Shown piece after piece: positions 25,097-34,567 of a DNA stretch of 64,000 nt. Numbering within the stretch: the first letter of the stretch is position 1; the number at the start of each line of letters is the position of its first letter. A program made the translations under genes and the position numbers. Source of the DNA: Pseudomonadota bacterium (GTDB lineage: Bacteria > Pseudomonadota > Gammaproteobacteria > Burkholderiales > Burkholderiaceae_C); assembly GCA_029779845.1 (NCBI GenBank), contig JAKOZT010000154.1, positions 28,349-92,348 of the forward strand, given 5' to 3'. Under the pieces are notes generated by a model that saw only the letters and a program-made list of their open reading frames with translations, was not told where the DNA came from and did not search any database.

Positions 25097-25735
25097 ATGA
25101 CCGAGATCAATACTGCGGCCGCGCGCGAGCGACTGCTGCACGCCGCGCTCAACCTGTTCGCCCAACAGGGCTACGCCACCACCTCGACGCGCGAGATCGC
25201 CGAGGCGGCTGGCACCAATCTTGCCGCCATCAAGTACTACTTCGGCGACAAAGCGGGCCTGTACCGCGCGGTGTTTTTCGGGATGCAGTCGAAACCCGAG
25301 GAGGAGATTCGTCGCTTCGACGGCGAGGGCCTGAGCCTGCGCGACGCGCTGCGCGGGCTGTACCTCGGTTTCCTGGAGCCGCTGCAGCAGGGAGAACTGA
25401 CGACCTTGTGCATGAAGCTGCACATGCGCGAGATGCTCGAACCGACCGGGCTGTGGCGCGAGGAGATCGAGCGCGGCATCCGGCCGGTGCACGAGGCGCT
25501 GCTGCGCGTGCTGTGCCGCCACGTCGGCGCGGCCGAGCCCGACGAGCACCTCGAGCGCCTCGCGGTGTGCGTGGCGGCGCTGGGCGTGCACCTGCACGTG
25601 GGCCGCGACGTCACCGATGCGCTCGCGCCGGCGCTCAACAACGCGCCCGACGCGCCGGACCGCTGGCTGGCCGCGCTGCTGATCTACGCCGAGGCGATGG
25701 TGGCGGCCGAAATACGCCGGCGCGCGCCGGCCTGA
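25097..25735 (+). CDS. TetR-family transcriptional repressor of the efflux operon
   Basis: 212 residues. The N-terminal helix-turn-helix is clear: L-L-H-A-A-L-N-L-F-A-Q-Q-G-Y, T-S-T-R-E-I-A-E-A-A and I-K-Y-Y-F-G-D-K-A-G-L-Y (residues 12-58). The C-terminal part resembles the DUF1956/CerR ligand-binding domain. It precedes an outer-membrane factor, adaptor and RND pump on the same strand, 33 bp before the first. It likely represses them through the palindrome at 25058 and is released by a pump substrate. Confidence 0.9.
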   Translation: MTEINTAAARERLLHAALNLFAQQGYATTSTREIAEAAGTNLAAIKYYFGDKAGLYRAVFFGMQSKPEEEIRRFDGEGLSLRDALRGLYLGFLEPLQQGELTTLCMKLHMREMLEPTGLWREEIERGIRPVHEALLRVLCRHVGAAEPDEHLERLAVCVAALGVHLHVGRDVTDALAPALNNAPDAPDRWLAALLIYAEAMVAAEIRRRAPA

Positions 25736-25768
25736 GATTGGCGTGAACCCCCAGGGAGAACAACAAAC

Positions 25769-27193
25769 ATGCAAGGACACCACTCACTTCCACTCGGCGC
25801 ACTCGCCGCCGCGCTGGCGCTGGCCGGCTGCGCCAGCGTCGAGCCCGCCGCGCCGCCGGCCAACGCCGCACCCGCCGCGCAGTGGCAGGCCGCATTGCCG
25901 GCCGCCGACCCCGGCGCCGAGCTGCGCGCGTGGTGGCAGCAGTTCGACGACCCGCTGCTGACGCAACTGATAGCCGCCGCGCAGGCCGCCAGCCCGACGC
26001 TCGCCGACGCCGGCGCGCGCATCGAGCAGGCGCGCGCCACGCGCGTCGGCGCCGGCGCGGCGCTCGGCCCCACGCTGAACGCCGGCGCCAACGCCACGCG
26101 CGGCAAGCTCGACCTCGCCACGCCGGTGGGCACCTCGCTGGGCGCGAGCCTGCAGGCCGGCTGGGAGATCGACCTGTTCGGCGGCAACCGCGCCGGCCGC
26201 GACGCCGCGCAGGCGCGCCTGGAAGGCAGCCAGGCGCAATGGCACGACGCGCGCATCTCGGTGGCCGCCGAAACCGGCTCGGCCTACCTGGCCTTGCGCG
26301 CCTGCGAGGCGCAGCTGGCGCAAAGCGAACTCGACGCCGCCTCGCGCGCCGAGACCGCACGCTTGACCGACCTCGCCGCCAAGGCCGGCTTCCAGGCGCC
26401 GGCCAGCGCCGAGCTGGCACGCGCCAGCGCCGCGCAGGGCAACGCCACGCTGACGCAGCAGCGCGCCGCCTGCGACCTGGCGGTGAAGGCGCTGGTGGCG
26501 CTCACCGCGCTGCCCGAGCCGGAGCTGCGCACGCAATTGCAGGCGCGCCGCGCCAGCCTGCCGAAGCCGGCGCAGCTCGGCGTCGCGGCGGTGCCGGCGC
26601 AGGTGCTGGCGCAGCGGCCCGACGTGGCCGCCGCCGAGCGCGAGCTGGTGGCGGCCGCCGCCGACACCGCGCAGGCGCGCGCGCAACGTTATCCGCGCGT
26701 CACGCTGGCCGGCAGCATCGGCCCGTCGCGCTTCGAGACGGGCGGCGCCAGCACGCACGGCACGCTGTGGAGCATCGGCCCGGTCAGCGTGAGCCTGCCG
26801 CTCTTCGACGGCGGCGCGCGGCGCGCCAACGTGAAGGCCGCGCAAGCCGCCTACGACGCCGCGGCGTCGCGCTACGCGGCGAAGCTTCGTGGAGCGGTGC
26901 GCGAAGTCGAAGAAGCGCTGGTGGCCTTGCAGAGCACCGCGGCGCGTGGCGAAGACGCACGCAGCGCCGCCGAGGGCTACGAGCGCAGCCTGCGCGCCGT
27001 GGAGTCGCGCTACCGCGGCGGCCTCGCCAGCCTGTTCGAGCTGGAAGACGCGCGGCGCACCGCGGTGGCCGCGCAGTCGGCGCTGATCGAACTGCAGCGC
27101 GAGCGCGTCGCCGCCTGGATCTCGCTGTACCGCTCGCTCGGCGGCGGCTGGTCGGCCGACACACAAGCCGCCGCCGACACGCCGCGCAGCTGA
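25769..27193 (+). CDS. Outer-membrane efflux channel lipoprotein (NodT/OprM-like)
   Basis: 474 residues. Lipobox L-A-G-C with Cys21, then the W-W-Q-Q-F-D-D-P-L-L motif typical of NodT/OprM. Two repeats of the outer-membrane-factor fold follow, each with a long alanine-rich helical hairpin; G-W-E-I-D-L-F-G marks the first strand region, and S-L-P-L-F-D-G-G-A-R-R the second. Trimeric TolC-type tunnel to the outside. Second gene of the TetR-controlled operon; GGGAGAA lies about 9 bp upstream of the ATG. Confidence 0.92.
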   Translation: MQGHHSLPLGALAAALALAGCASVEPAAPPANAAPAAQWQAALPAADPGAELRAWWQQFDDPLLTQLIAAAQAASPTLADAGARIEQARATRVGAGAALGPTLNAGANATRGKLDLATPVGTSLGASLQAGWEIDLFGGNRAGRDAAQARLEGSQAQWHDARISVAAETGSAYLALRACEAQLAQSELDAASRAETARLTDLAAKAGFQAPASAELARASAAQGNATLTQQRAACDLAVKALVALTALPEPELRTQLQARRASLPKPAQLGVAAVPAQVLAQRPDVAAAERELVAAAADTAQARAQRYPRVTLAGSIGPSRFETGGASTHGTLWSIGPVSVSLPLFDGGARRANVKAAQAAYDAAASRYAAKLRGAVREVEEALVALQSTAARGEDARSAAEGYERSLRAVESRYRGGLASLFELEDARRTAVAAQSALIELQRERVAAWISLYRSLGGGWSADTQAAADTPRS

Positions 27194-27221
27194 CCCCCAA
27201 AACATCAAGAAGAACACCCCC

Positions 27222-28352
27222 ATGCCCGCATCCACCCGCCTCCTGCTGATCGCCACGCCGATCGCCATCGCGCTGGCCGCGCTCGCCGTCACCGTCGCGG
27301 TGCACGCCGCCGACAAGCCGGCCGCCTCGGCCGCGCCCAAGCCGGCGCTGACCGTCACCGTCACCAGCCCGCAGCCGGCCACGGTGCCCTTGAAGATCGC
27401 TGCCAACGGCAACATCGCCGCCTGGCAGGAAGCCAGCGTCGGCACCGAGGCCAACGGCCTGCGCCTGGCCGACGTGAAGGTCAACGTCGGCGACGTCGTC
27501 AAGCGCGGCCAGGTGCTGGCCAGCTTCGCCTCCGACACCGTCGCCGCCGAGCTGGCGCAGACGCGCGCCGCGGTCGCCGAAGCCGAGGCGACGCTCGCCG
27601 AGGCCAGTGCCAACGCGCAGCGCGCGCGCGAGCTGCAGGCCACCGGCGCGCTGTCGGCGCAGCAGATCAACCAGTACCTCACCGCCGAGCGCACTGCGCA
27701 GGCGCGCCTCGAAGCGCAGCGCGCCGCCGCGAAGACGCAGCAGCTGCGCCTGGCGCAGACGCAGGTGCTGGCGCCCGACAACGGCGTGATCTCGGCGCGC
27801 AGCGCCACCGTCGGCGCGGTGCTGCCGGCCGGGCAGGAGCTGTTCCGCCTGATCCGCGGCGGGCGGCTCGAATGGCGCGCCGAGGTGGCCGCGCCCGATC
27901 TGGCGCAGCTCAAGCCGGGCCTGTCCGCCACCGTCACGCCGGCCGGCGGCACGCCCGTCGCCGGCAAGCTGCGCATGGTGGCGCCCACCGTCGACGCGGC
28001 CACGCGCAACGGCATCGTCTACGTCGACCTGCCGCAGCCCGGCGCGGCGCGCGCCGGCATGTTCGCGCGCGGCGAGTTCGAGATCGGCCAGACGCAGGGC
28101 CTGTCGCTGCCGCAGAGCGCGGTGCTGCTGCGCGACGGCTTCAGCTACGTGCTGCGGCTCGGGTCCGACTCGAAGGTGCAGCAGGTGAAAGTGGCGACCG
28201 GGCGGCGCTGGGGCGACCGCGTCGAGATCACCGGCGGGCTCGACAAGGATGCGCGCGTGGTCGCCGCCGGCGGCGGCTTCCTCGGCGACGGCGACCTGGT
28301 GCGCGTGGTCGAAGCCGCGCCGGCGCCGGCGGCCAAGGCCGCGGTCAAGTAA
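27222..28352 (+). CDS. RND efflux periplasmic adaptor subunit
   Basis: 376 residues: N-terminal signal/anchor segment (about 6-28), then a HlyD-type adaptor. The lipoyl half-motifs are visible as V-G-D-V-V-K-R-G-Q-V-L and A-P-D-N-G-V-I-S-A-R, flanking a helical hairpin of about residues 105-180 rich in Ala/Glu/Gln. It bridges the OprM-like channel and the pump. Middle gene of the tripartite set; AAGAA-rich leader precedes the ATG, and the pump gene starts 14 bp after the stop. Confidence 0.9.
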   Translation: MPASTRLLLIATPIAIALAALAVTVAVHAADKPAASAAPKPALTVTVTSPQPATVPLKIAANGNIAAWQEASVGTEANGLRLADVKVNVGDVVKRGQVLASFASDTVAAELAQTRAAVAEAEATLAEASANAQRARELQATGALSAQQINQYLTAERTAQARLEAQRAAAKTQQLRLAQTQVLAPDNGVISARSATVGAVLPAGQELFRLIRGGRLEWRAEVAAPDLAQLKPGLSATVTPAGGTPVAGKLRMVAPTVDAATRNGIVYVDLPQPGAARAGMFARGEFEIGQTQGLSLPQSAVLLRDGFSYVLRLGSDSKVQQVKVATGRRWGDRVEITGGLDKDARVVAAGGGFLGDGDLVRVVEAAPAPAAKAAVK

Positions 28353-28366
28353 GGAGCGCCCACGTC

Positions 28367-31300
28367 ATGGCGATCAACGTCTCGGCCTGGTCGATCCGCA
28401 ATCCGACCCCGGCGATCCTGCTGTTCGTGATGCTCACGCTGGCGGGGCTGATCGGCTTTCGCGCGATGAAGGTGCAGAACTTCCCCGACATCGACCTGCC
28501 GATGGTCAGCATCGTGGCCGCGCTGCCCGGCGCCTCGCCCGGCCAGCTCGAGACCGAGGTGGCGCGCAAGATCGAGAACTCGCTGGCCACGGTGCAGGGC
28601 CTCAAGCACCTGTACACCAGCCTGACCGACGGCACCGTCACGATCACCGCCGAATTCCGCCTCGAAAAGCCGACGCAGGAAGCGGTGGACGACGTGCGCG
28701 ACGCCGTCTCGCGCGTGCGCTCCGACCTGCCGGCCGACCTGCGCGACCCGGTGATCAAGAAGGTCGACCTCGCCGGCACGCCCATCCTCACCTACACGGT
28801 GGCCTCGCAGAAGATGGACGACGAGGCGCTGTCGTGGTTCGTCGACAACCAGGTCGCCAAGGCGATGCTGGCGGTGCGCGGCGTCGGCGCGGTGTCGCGC
28901 GTGGGCGGCGTGACGCGCGAGGTGCGCGTCGAGCTCGATCCGGCGCGCCTGCTCGCGCTGAACGCCACGGCGGCCGACATCTCGCGCCAGCTGCGCCAGG
29001 TGCAGCAGGAGGCCTCGGGCGGCCGCGCCGACCTCGGCGGCGCCGAGCAATCGGTGCGCACCATCGCCACCGTGCAGTCGGCCGAGGAGCTGGCGCGCAT
29101 GGAGGTGGCGCTGGCCGACGGCCGGCGCATCCGCCTCGACCAGGTGGCGCAGGTGCACGACACCGTGGCCGAGCCGCGCTCGGCCGCGCTGCTGAACGGC
29201 AAGCCGGTGGTCGGCTTCGAGATCGTGCGCTCGCGCGGCGCCGGCGAGATCGAGGTCACCGACGGCGTGCGCGCCGCGCTGGACAAGCTGAAAGCCGATC
29301 ACCCCGACATCGACATCACCGAGGCCTTCAACTTCGTCGACCCGGTGCAGGAGAACTACGACGGCTCGCTGAAGCTGCTCTACGAAGGCGCGGCGCTGGC
29401 GGTGCTGGTGGTGTGGCTGTTCCTGCGCGACTGGCGCGCCACGCTGGTCTCGGCGGTGGCGCTGCCGCTGTCGGCGATCCCGACCTTCTTCGTGATGTGG
29501 CTGATGGGCTTCACGGTCAACACGGTGACGCTGCTGAGCCTGTCGCTGGTGGTCGGCATCCTGGTCGACGACGCGATCGTCGAGATCGAGAACATCATGC
29601 GCCACCTGCGCATGGGCAAGACGCCGTACCAGGCCGCGATGGAAGCCGCCGACGAGATCGGCCTGGCGGTGATCGCCACCACCTTCACGCTGATCGCGGT
29701 GTTCCTGCCCACCGCCTTCATGAGCGGCATCGCCGGCAAGTTCTTCGTGCAGTTCGGCTGGACGGCGGCGATCGCGGTGTTCTTCTCGCTGGTGGTGGCG
29801 CGCATGCTCACGCCGATGATGGCGGCCTACATCCTGAAAGCGCCGAAGCACCAGGAGAAGGAGCCGCGCTGGCTGGCGATCTACCTCGGCTGGGCGCGCT
29901 GGTGCCTGAAGCACCGCTGGTGGACGCTGCTGGCCGCCGCGCTGTTCTTCGTCGGCAGCTTCGCGCTGGTGCCCTTCCTGTCCACCGGCTTCATCCCGCC
30001 CGACGACCTGTCGCAGACGCAGGTGACGCTGACGCTGCCGCCCGGCAGCACGCTGGCCGAGACCACCGCGGCCGCCGAGCAGGCGCGCGAGCTGGTGCAG
30101 AAGAACCCGCACGTCAAGCTGGTCTACACCGCGATCGGCGGCGGCGCGGCCGGCTCCGACCCGTTCGCGCCCACGCTCGCCGAAGTGCGGCGCGCGGTGC
30201 TGACGATCAACCTGACGCACCGCAACGACCGCCCCGGCCTGTCCAAGCAGGCCATCGAGGACCAGCTGCGCGAGGCGCTGGCGGTGCTGCCGGGGGCGCG
30301 CGTCAAGGTCGGCCTGGGTGCGTCGAACGAGAAGTACGTGCTGGTGCTGGCCGGCGAGGACGGGCGCGTGCTGGCCGCGCACGCCGCGCAGGTGGAGCGC
30401 GAACTGCGCGGCATCCCCGGCATCGGCGCGGTGACCTCGAGCGCGAGCCTGGTGCGGCCCGAGCTGATCGTGCGGCCCGACTTCGCGCGCGCGGCCGATC
30501 TGGGCGTCACCTCGCAGGCCATCGCCGACACGCTGCGCGTCGCGACCAACGGCGACTACGACCAGGGCCTGCCGAAGCTGAACCTCAGCGAGCGCCAGGT
30601 GCCGGTGGTGGTGAAGCTCGCCGACGACGCGCGCGCCGACCTCGCGCTGCTGTCGCGCCTGCCGGTGCCGGGCGCGCGCGGGCCGGTGCCGCTGGGCAAC
30701 GTCGCGACGCTGGCGATCGACTCCGGCCCGACCGAGATCGCGCGCTACGACCGGCTGCGCAACGTCAACTTCGAGATCGAGCTGAACGGCCAGCCGCTCG
30801 GCGAGGTGGAGAAGATCGCGCACGATCTGCCCTCGCTGAAGAACCTGCCGCCCGGCGTGATCCAGACCTCGGTGGGCGACGCCGAGGCGATGGCCGAGCT
30901 GTTCGAGAGCTTCGGCCTGGCGATGGCCACCGGCGTGCTGTGCATCTATGTCGTGCTGGTGCTGCTGTTCAAGGACTTCGTGCAGCCCGCCACCATCCTC
31001 GCCGCGCTGGTGCTGTCGGTGCCGGGCGCGTTCCTGGCCCTCTTCATCTCGCAGTCGTCGCTGTCGATGCCGTCGATGATCGGTCTGATCATGCTGATGG
31101 GCATCGCGACCAAGAACTCCATCCTGCTGATCGACTACGTGGTGCTGGCGCGCCGCGAGCACGGCCTGAACCGCTGGGAGGCGCTGCTCGACGCCTGCCG
31201 CAAGCGCGCGCGGCCGATCGTGATGACCACCATCGCGATGGGCGCCGGCATGACGCCGATCGCGCTCGGCCTGGGCGTGGACCCGAGCTTCCGCGCGCCG

Positions 31301-31462
31301 ATGGCCATCGTCGTGATCGGCGGGCTGATCACCAGCACCTTCCTGAGCCTGCTGGTGATCCCGGTGGTGTTCACCTTCGTCGATGACGCGGTGCAGTGGG
31401 TGGGCCGGCACGCGCACCGGCGCCGCGACGGCGCGGGCGCGACGCCCGTGCAGACGACGTGA
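28367..31462 (+). CDS. RND multidrug efflux transporter permease (HAE1-like)
   Basis: 1031 residues from ATG at 28367 (AAGGAG about 9 bp upstream). Twelve-helix RND pump: opening W-S-I-R-N-P-T-P-A-I-L-L, first porter domain with F-P-D-I-D-L-P-M-V, and the proton-relay segment V-V-G-I-L-V-D-D-A-I-V-E-I-E-N-I in helix 4. The second half repeats with G-I-A-T-K-N-S-I-L-L-I-D-Y. Sequence type fits the HAE1/MexB-like or siderophore/drug exporters. Its stop overlaps a GTG start of the kinase-like gene (GTGA), tying that gene into the operon. Confidence 0.92.
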   Translation: MAINVSAWSIRNPTPAILLFVMLTLAGLIGFRAMKVQNFPDIDLPMVSIVAALPGASPGQLETEVARKIENSLATVQGLKHLYTSLTDGTVTITAEFRLEKPTQEAVDDVRDAVSRVRSDLPADLRDPVIKKVDLAGTPILTYTVASQKMDDEALSWFVDNQVAKAMLAVRGVGAVSRVGGVTREVRVELDPARLLALNATAADISRQLRQVQQEASGGRADLGGAEQSVRTIATVQSAEELARMEVALADGRRIRLDQVAQVHDTVAEPRSAALLNGKPVVGFEIVRSRGAGEIEVTDGVRAALDKLKADHPDIDITEAFNFVDPVQENYDGSLKLLYEGAALAVLVVWLFLRDWRATLVSAVALPLSAIPTFFVMWLMGFTVNTVTLLSLSLVVGILVDDAIVEIENIMRHLRMGKTPYQAAMEAADEIGLAVIATTFTLIAVFLPTAFMSGIAGKFFVQFGWTAAIAVFFSLVVARMLTPMMAAYILKAPKHQEKEPRWLAIYLGWARWCLKHRWWTLLAAALFFVGSFALVPFLSTGFIPPDDLSQTQVTLTLPPGSTLAETTAAAEQARELVQKNPHVKLVYTAIGGGAAGSDPFAPTLAEVRRAVLTINLTHRNDRPGLSKQAIEDQLREALAVLPGARVKVGLGASNEKYVLVLAGEDGRVLAAHAAQVERELRGIPGIGAVTSSASLVRPELIVRPDFARAADLGVTSQAIADTLRVATNGDYDQGLPKLNLSERQVPVVVKLADDARADLALLSRLPVPGARGPVPLGNVATLAIDSGPTEIARYDRLRNVNFEIELNGQPLGEVEKIAHDLPSLKNLPPGVIQTSVGDAEAMAELFESFGLAMATGVLCIYVVLVLLFKDFVQPATILAALVLSVPGAFLALFISQSSLSMPSMIGLIMLMGIATKNSILLIDYVVLARREHGLNRWEALLDACRKRARPIVMTTIAMGAGMTPIALGLGVDPSFRAPMAIVVIGGLITSTFLSLLVIPVVFTFVDDAVQWVGRHAHRRRDGAGATPVQTT

Positions 31463-32976
31463 CGCCGCTGCAGGACCATCGAACGCTCGTCGCGGCGCTG
31501 GCCGCCGCGCTCGGCCCCGCCACGCGCGTCATCGAGACGCACATCTCGACGCTGCTGCTGGCGGGCGAGTTTGCGTACAAGCTGCGCCAACCGCTCGCGC
31601 TGCCCTTCCTCGACTTCACGAGCCTTGCCGCGCGGCGGCACGACTGCGACGAAGAGCTGCGCCTGAACCGGCGCACCGCGCCGGATCTGTACCTCGACGT
31701 GCGGCCGGTGCTGGGCACGCCGGCCGCGCCGCGCATCGGCGCGCCCGATGAAGGCGCCGGCGCGATCGACTGGCTGCTGCGCATGCGCCGCTTCGACGAC
31801 GAGCTGCTGCTCGACCGCCTGGCCGCGCGCGGCGCGCTCGGCGCGGCCGAGGTCGACGCGCTGGCGCGCGGCGTGGCCGACTTCCATGCGTCGCTGAGCG
31901 CCTCGCCCGCCGCCTGGGGCGACCCCGAAGGCGTGCTGCGCTGGGCGCGCGCCAACTTCGCGGCGCTGGGCGCCGCGCACGAACTGCAGGATCTGCGCGA
32001 CTGGACCGAGCACGAGTTCGAGCGCATCGCGCCGCTGCTCGCGCTGCGCCGCGCCCAGGGCCGCGTGCGCGAGGGCCACGGCGACCTGCACCTGGCCAAC
32101 ATCGTGATGCGGGACGGCGCGCCGGTGCCCTTCGACGCGATCGAGTTCAACCCGGCGCTGCGCCACGCCGACACGATGGCCGACGCCGCCTTCGTCTTCA
32201 TGGACCTGTGGCGCCACGGCCTGCGCGCGCTGGCCTGGCGCTTCGCCAGCGCCTATGCTGAGCGCGGCGGCGACCACGAGGGCCTGGCGCTGCTGCCCTT
32301 CTTCGCGGTCTACCGCGCGCTGGTGCGCGCCCAGGTGGCGGCGCTGCGCGGCGACGCCGCCGCATGCGCGCGCGACGTTCGCATCGCGCGCGAGATCGCG
32401 CAATCACGCCGCGCGCGGCCGCTGCTGCTGCTGACCGTCGGGCTCTCCGGCGCGGGCAAGAGCACGGTGGCGCTCGAACTGCTGCAGGCGCTGGGCGCGC
32501 TGCGGCTGCGCTCCGACGTCGAGCGCAAGCGCCTCGCCGGGCTGGCGGCCGAGGCGCGGCCGACACCCGCGCAGACCGAGACGCTCTACTCGGCCGCGAT
32601 GACGCGGCGCACCTACGCGCGCCTCGGCAGCCTCGCCGGCACGCTGCTCGATGCCGGCCTGAACGTGATCGTCGACGCCGCCGCGCTGCGCCGCCCCGAA
32701 CGCGACGCGCTGCGCGCGCTCGCCGAAGCGCATGGCGCCGAGTTCCGCCTGGTCGAATGCGTGGCGCCCGAAGCGGTGCTGCGCGAGCGCATCGCACGCC
32801 GCGCAGCGCAAGGGCGCGATGCCTCGGACGCCGACCAGGCGGTGCTGACGCTGCAGTTGCGCATCGTCGAGATCCCGGCGTCCGACGAAGCCGCGCTGCG
32901 CCTGGACACCGATGCCGACATCGCCACCGTGGCGCGCCGCTGCGCCGCGCTGGCGGCGCGGCTGGCGGCGCAGTGA
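31459..32976 (+). CDS. APH-like kinase fused to AAA/P-loop kinase domain
   Basis: 505 residues from a GTG overlapping the pump stop codon. Residues about 1-310 look like the aminoglycoside-phosphotransferase fold, with the catalytic H-G-D-L-H-L-A-N-I at 207-215 and the D-A-I-E-F-N-P magnesium segment at 226-232. The C-terminal 180 residues carry a P-loop G-L-S-G-A-G-K-S-T (328-336), as in small-molecule or nucleotide kinases. The family is widespread in Proteobacteria but its substrate is unknown. Translational coupling to an RND pump is unusual and may link substrate phosphorylation with efflux, or be accidental. Confidence 0.83.
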   Translation: MTPLQDHRTLVAALAAALGPATRVIETHISTLLLAGEFAYKLRQPLALPFLDFTSLAARRHDCDEELRLNRRTAPDLYLDVRPVLGTPAAPRIGAPDEGAGAIDWLLRMRRFDDELLLDRLAARGALGAAEVDALARGVADFHASLSASPAAWGDPEGVLRWARANFAALGAAHELQDLRDWTEHEFERIAPLLALRRAQGRVREGHGDLHLANIVMRDGAPVPFDAIEFNPALRHADTMADAAFVFMDLWRHGLRALAWRFASAYAERGGDHEGLALLPFFAVYRALVRAQVAALRGDAAACARDVRIAREIAQSRRARPLLLLTVGLSGAGKSTVALELLQALGALRLRSDVERKRLAGLAAEARPTPAQTETLYSAAMTRRTYARLGSLAGTLLDAGLNVIVDAAALRRPERDALRALAEAHGAEFRLVECVAPEAVLRERIARRAAQGRDASDADQAVLTLQLRIVEIPASDEAALRLDTDADIATVARRCAALAARLAAQ

Positions 32977-32980
32977 CGGC

Positions 32981-33307
32981 TCAGTGATCTTCCAGCCGCG
33001 TGCCGGTGCCCTCGGCCAGCTCGCCGGTGTCGGCGTCCACCCAGTCGGCCAGGCCCAGCTCCTGCTCGGCCTCCTGCAGCGTCTCGCCCGGCTCGGGGCT
33101 GTCGTCGAAGCCGGCGTTCATGTCGGCCAGCGCTTCGCCGACGGTGTCGAAGGGGCCGAACTCCTGGTGGCCGTCGGCGGCGATCCAGTAGTAGCCGTCG
33201 GGGTGGCGCACGATGCTGCCGTCGTCGGGCAGGGAAGCGTCCGCCAGCGAGGCCTCGTCGAAGCCGGGTTCGGGCGGCGTGTTCAGCGTGGCTTTCAGCG
33301 ACTTCAT
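32981..33307 (-). CDS. Small acidic protein of unknown function
   Basis: 108 residues from ATG at 33307 with GGAGAGA upstream. Rich in Asp/Glu (about 25 %), with a central aromatic segment (H-P-D-G-Y-Y-W-I-A-A-D-G-H-Q-E-F-G-P-F) that resembles a small beta motif, and no signal or membrane part. The start and domain pattern recall short hypothetical proteins found widely in Burkholderiales. Convergent with the kinase gene (4-bp gap). Function not known. Confidence 0.7.
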   Translation of the reverse strand: MKSLKATLNTPPEPGFDEASLADASLPDDGSIVRHPDGYYWIAADGHQEFGPFDTVGEALADMNAGFDDSPEPGETLQEAEQELGLADWVDADTGELAEGTGTRLEDH

Positions 33308-33416
33308 GAGCAATCTCTCCGATCGACGGCTGCATCGTATGCCTCGGCGGCGGCGCTGTGTTGAACTGAATCAATCGGCCGCCCGGGCCCGATCGAGTGC
33401 GCGGCATACTGCGCCC

Positions 33417-33902
33417 ATGCGACGATTCACCTCCCTGCTGCCCGCCCTCCTCGCCACGATCGCGCTCGCGGCCTGCGCCGCGCTGTCCGGGCGCGACCCG
33501 CTGCGCGTCGACCTGGTGGGCATCGAGCCGGTCGAAGGACAGGGCCTGGAACTGCGCCTGGCGGTCAAGCTGCGCGTGCAGAACCCGAACGACGCGCCGG
33601 TCGAGTACGACGGCAGCGCGCTCGAGCTGGAGGTGAACGGCAAGACGCTCGCCACCGGCGTCAGCGACCAGCGCGGCAGCGTGCCGCGCTACGGCGAGCG
33701 CGTGCTGGTGGTGCCGGTCAGCATCTCGGCGCTCGGCGCGGTGCGCCAGGCGCTCGCCCTCGCCGACGGCAGCGCCGCGGCGCGCGACTCGGTGCCCTTC
33801 GTGCTGCGCGGCAAGCTCGCCGGCGGCGCGTTCGGCGCGGTGCGCTTCAGCCAGGAAGGCTCGATCGGCATCGGGGCGCTGCTGCCGCGCGCGGCGCGCT
33901 GA
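33417..33902 (+). CDS. LEA14-like (WHy domain) lipoprotein
   Basis: 161 residues. Lipobox L-A-A-C puts the lipid on Cys20. The mature part is an LEA type 2/WHy beta-sandwich, recognisable by V-D-L-V-G-I-E-P-V-E-G-Q-G-L-E-L-R-L and V-K-L-R-V-Q-N-P-N-D-A-P-V-E-Y. WHy-domain proteins are linked with desiccation or stress protection; the role in Gram-negative cells is not settled. Convergent with the SET gene, 6 bp apart. Confidence 0.85.
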   Translation: MRRFTSLLPALLATIALAACAALSGRDPLRVDLVGIEPVEGQGLELRLAVKLRVQNPNDAPVEYDGSALELEVNGKTLATGVSDQRGSVPRYGERVLVVPVSISALGAVRQALALADGSAAARDSVPFVLRGKLAGGAFGAVRFSQEGSIGIGALLPRAAR

Positions 33903-33908
33903 GCTTCT

Positions 33909-34388
33909 TCAGATCGCCCCCACGCAGCCCGGCGCCCCGCAGCGGCAGGCGAGCCGGCCCTCGTGGTGGGTCTCGCCGTAGTTGGCGGTGATCTCCTCGC
34001 CCGGCGCGATGTCGCGCATCGCGTAGAACTCGACGCGGCCCTGGCGGATGCGCAGCACGGCGTTGGGGCGGCACGAGTGGTTGGTGAAGCGCAGCGGGTC
34101 GGCCGAGCGCGAGGCGTCGATCGCGCGCGTCTCGCTGAGCTCGACGATCATGATGCGGCGCTGGCCCTTCGCGCGGCGGCGCGCCTCGCGCACGCTGATC
34201 GCCTCGCCGCGGATCTCGCCGATCTTGCGCCGCGCCGGCACCGCCTCGGCGGCGAAGGCGCCGCGGCCGTCGATGCGGCTGGGCTTCACATCGACCGCGT
34301 ACTTCTGCGGATCGGCGGGCACGCCGCGCGGGCGCGGCGCGGCGCTGGCGGCGGGCGATGCGGCGGGCAGCGGCTGGACTCGTGGCAT
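33909..34388 (-). CDS. SET-domain protein (probable lysine methyltransferase)
   Basis: 159 residues with a complete small SET domain: G-R-G-A-F-A-A (41-47), N-H-S-C-R-P-N (103-109), G-E-E-I-T-A-N-Y-G (130-138), and a post-SET C-x-C-x4-C (Cys148, Cys150, Cys155). These are the residues that bind AdoMet and place the tyrosine (Tyr137). The N-terminal 25 residues are proline/alanine-rich and probably disordered. SET proteins are typical of eukaryotes and some bacteria such as chlamydiae; the target protein here is unknown. Confidence 0.85.
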   Translation of the reverse strand: MPRVQPLPAASPAASAAPRPRGVPADPQKYAVDVKPSRIDGRGAFAAEAVPARRKIGEIRGEAISVREARRRAKGQRRIMIVELSETRAIDASRSADPLRFTNHSCRPNAVLRIRQGRVEFYAMRDIAPGEEITANYGETHHEGRLACRCGAPGCVGAI

Positions 34389-34567
34389 GGCCGCGATTGT
34401 CGCGTCAAGCCCCGGCCGCAGGGCGCCTGCGCGGCAGCGCGCGCACTTTCTCACGCGAGACGCGGTGCGATGGCGAATTGGCGGTGCGCTGCACGGCTTT
34501 TCGGGTTCATGCCCCGCGCCCGGCGTCGATAAGCTTCCCATCACACGCAACACCCGGCAGGACCACC

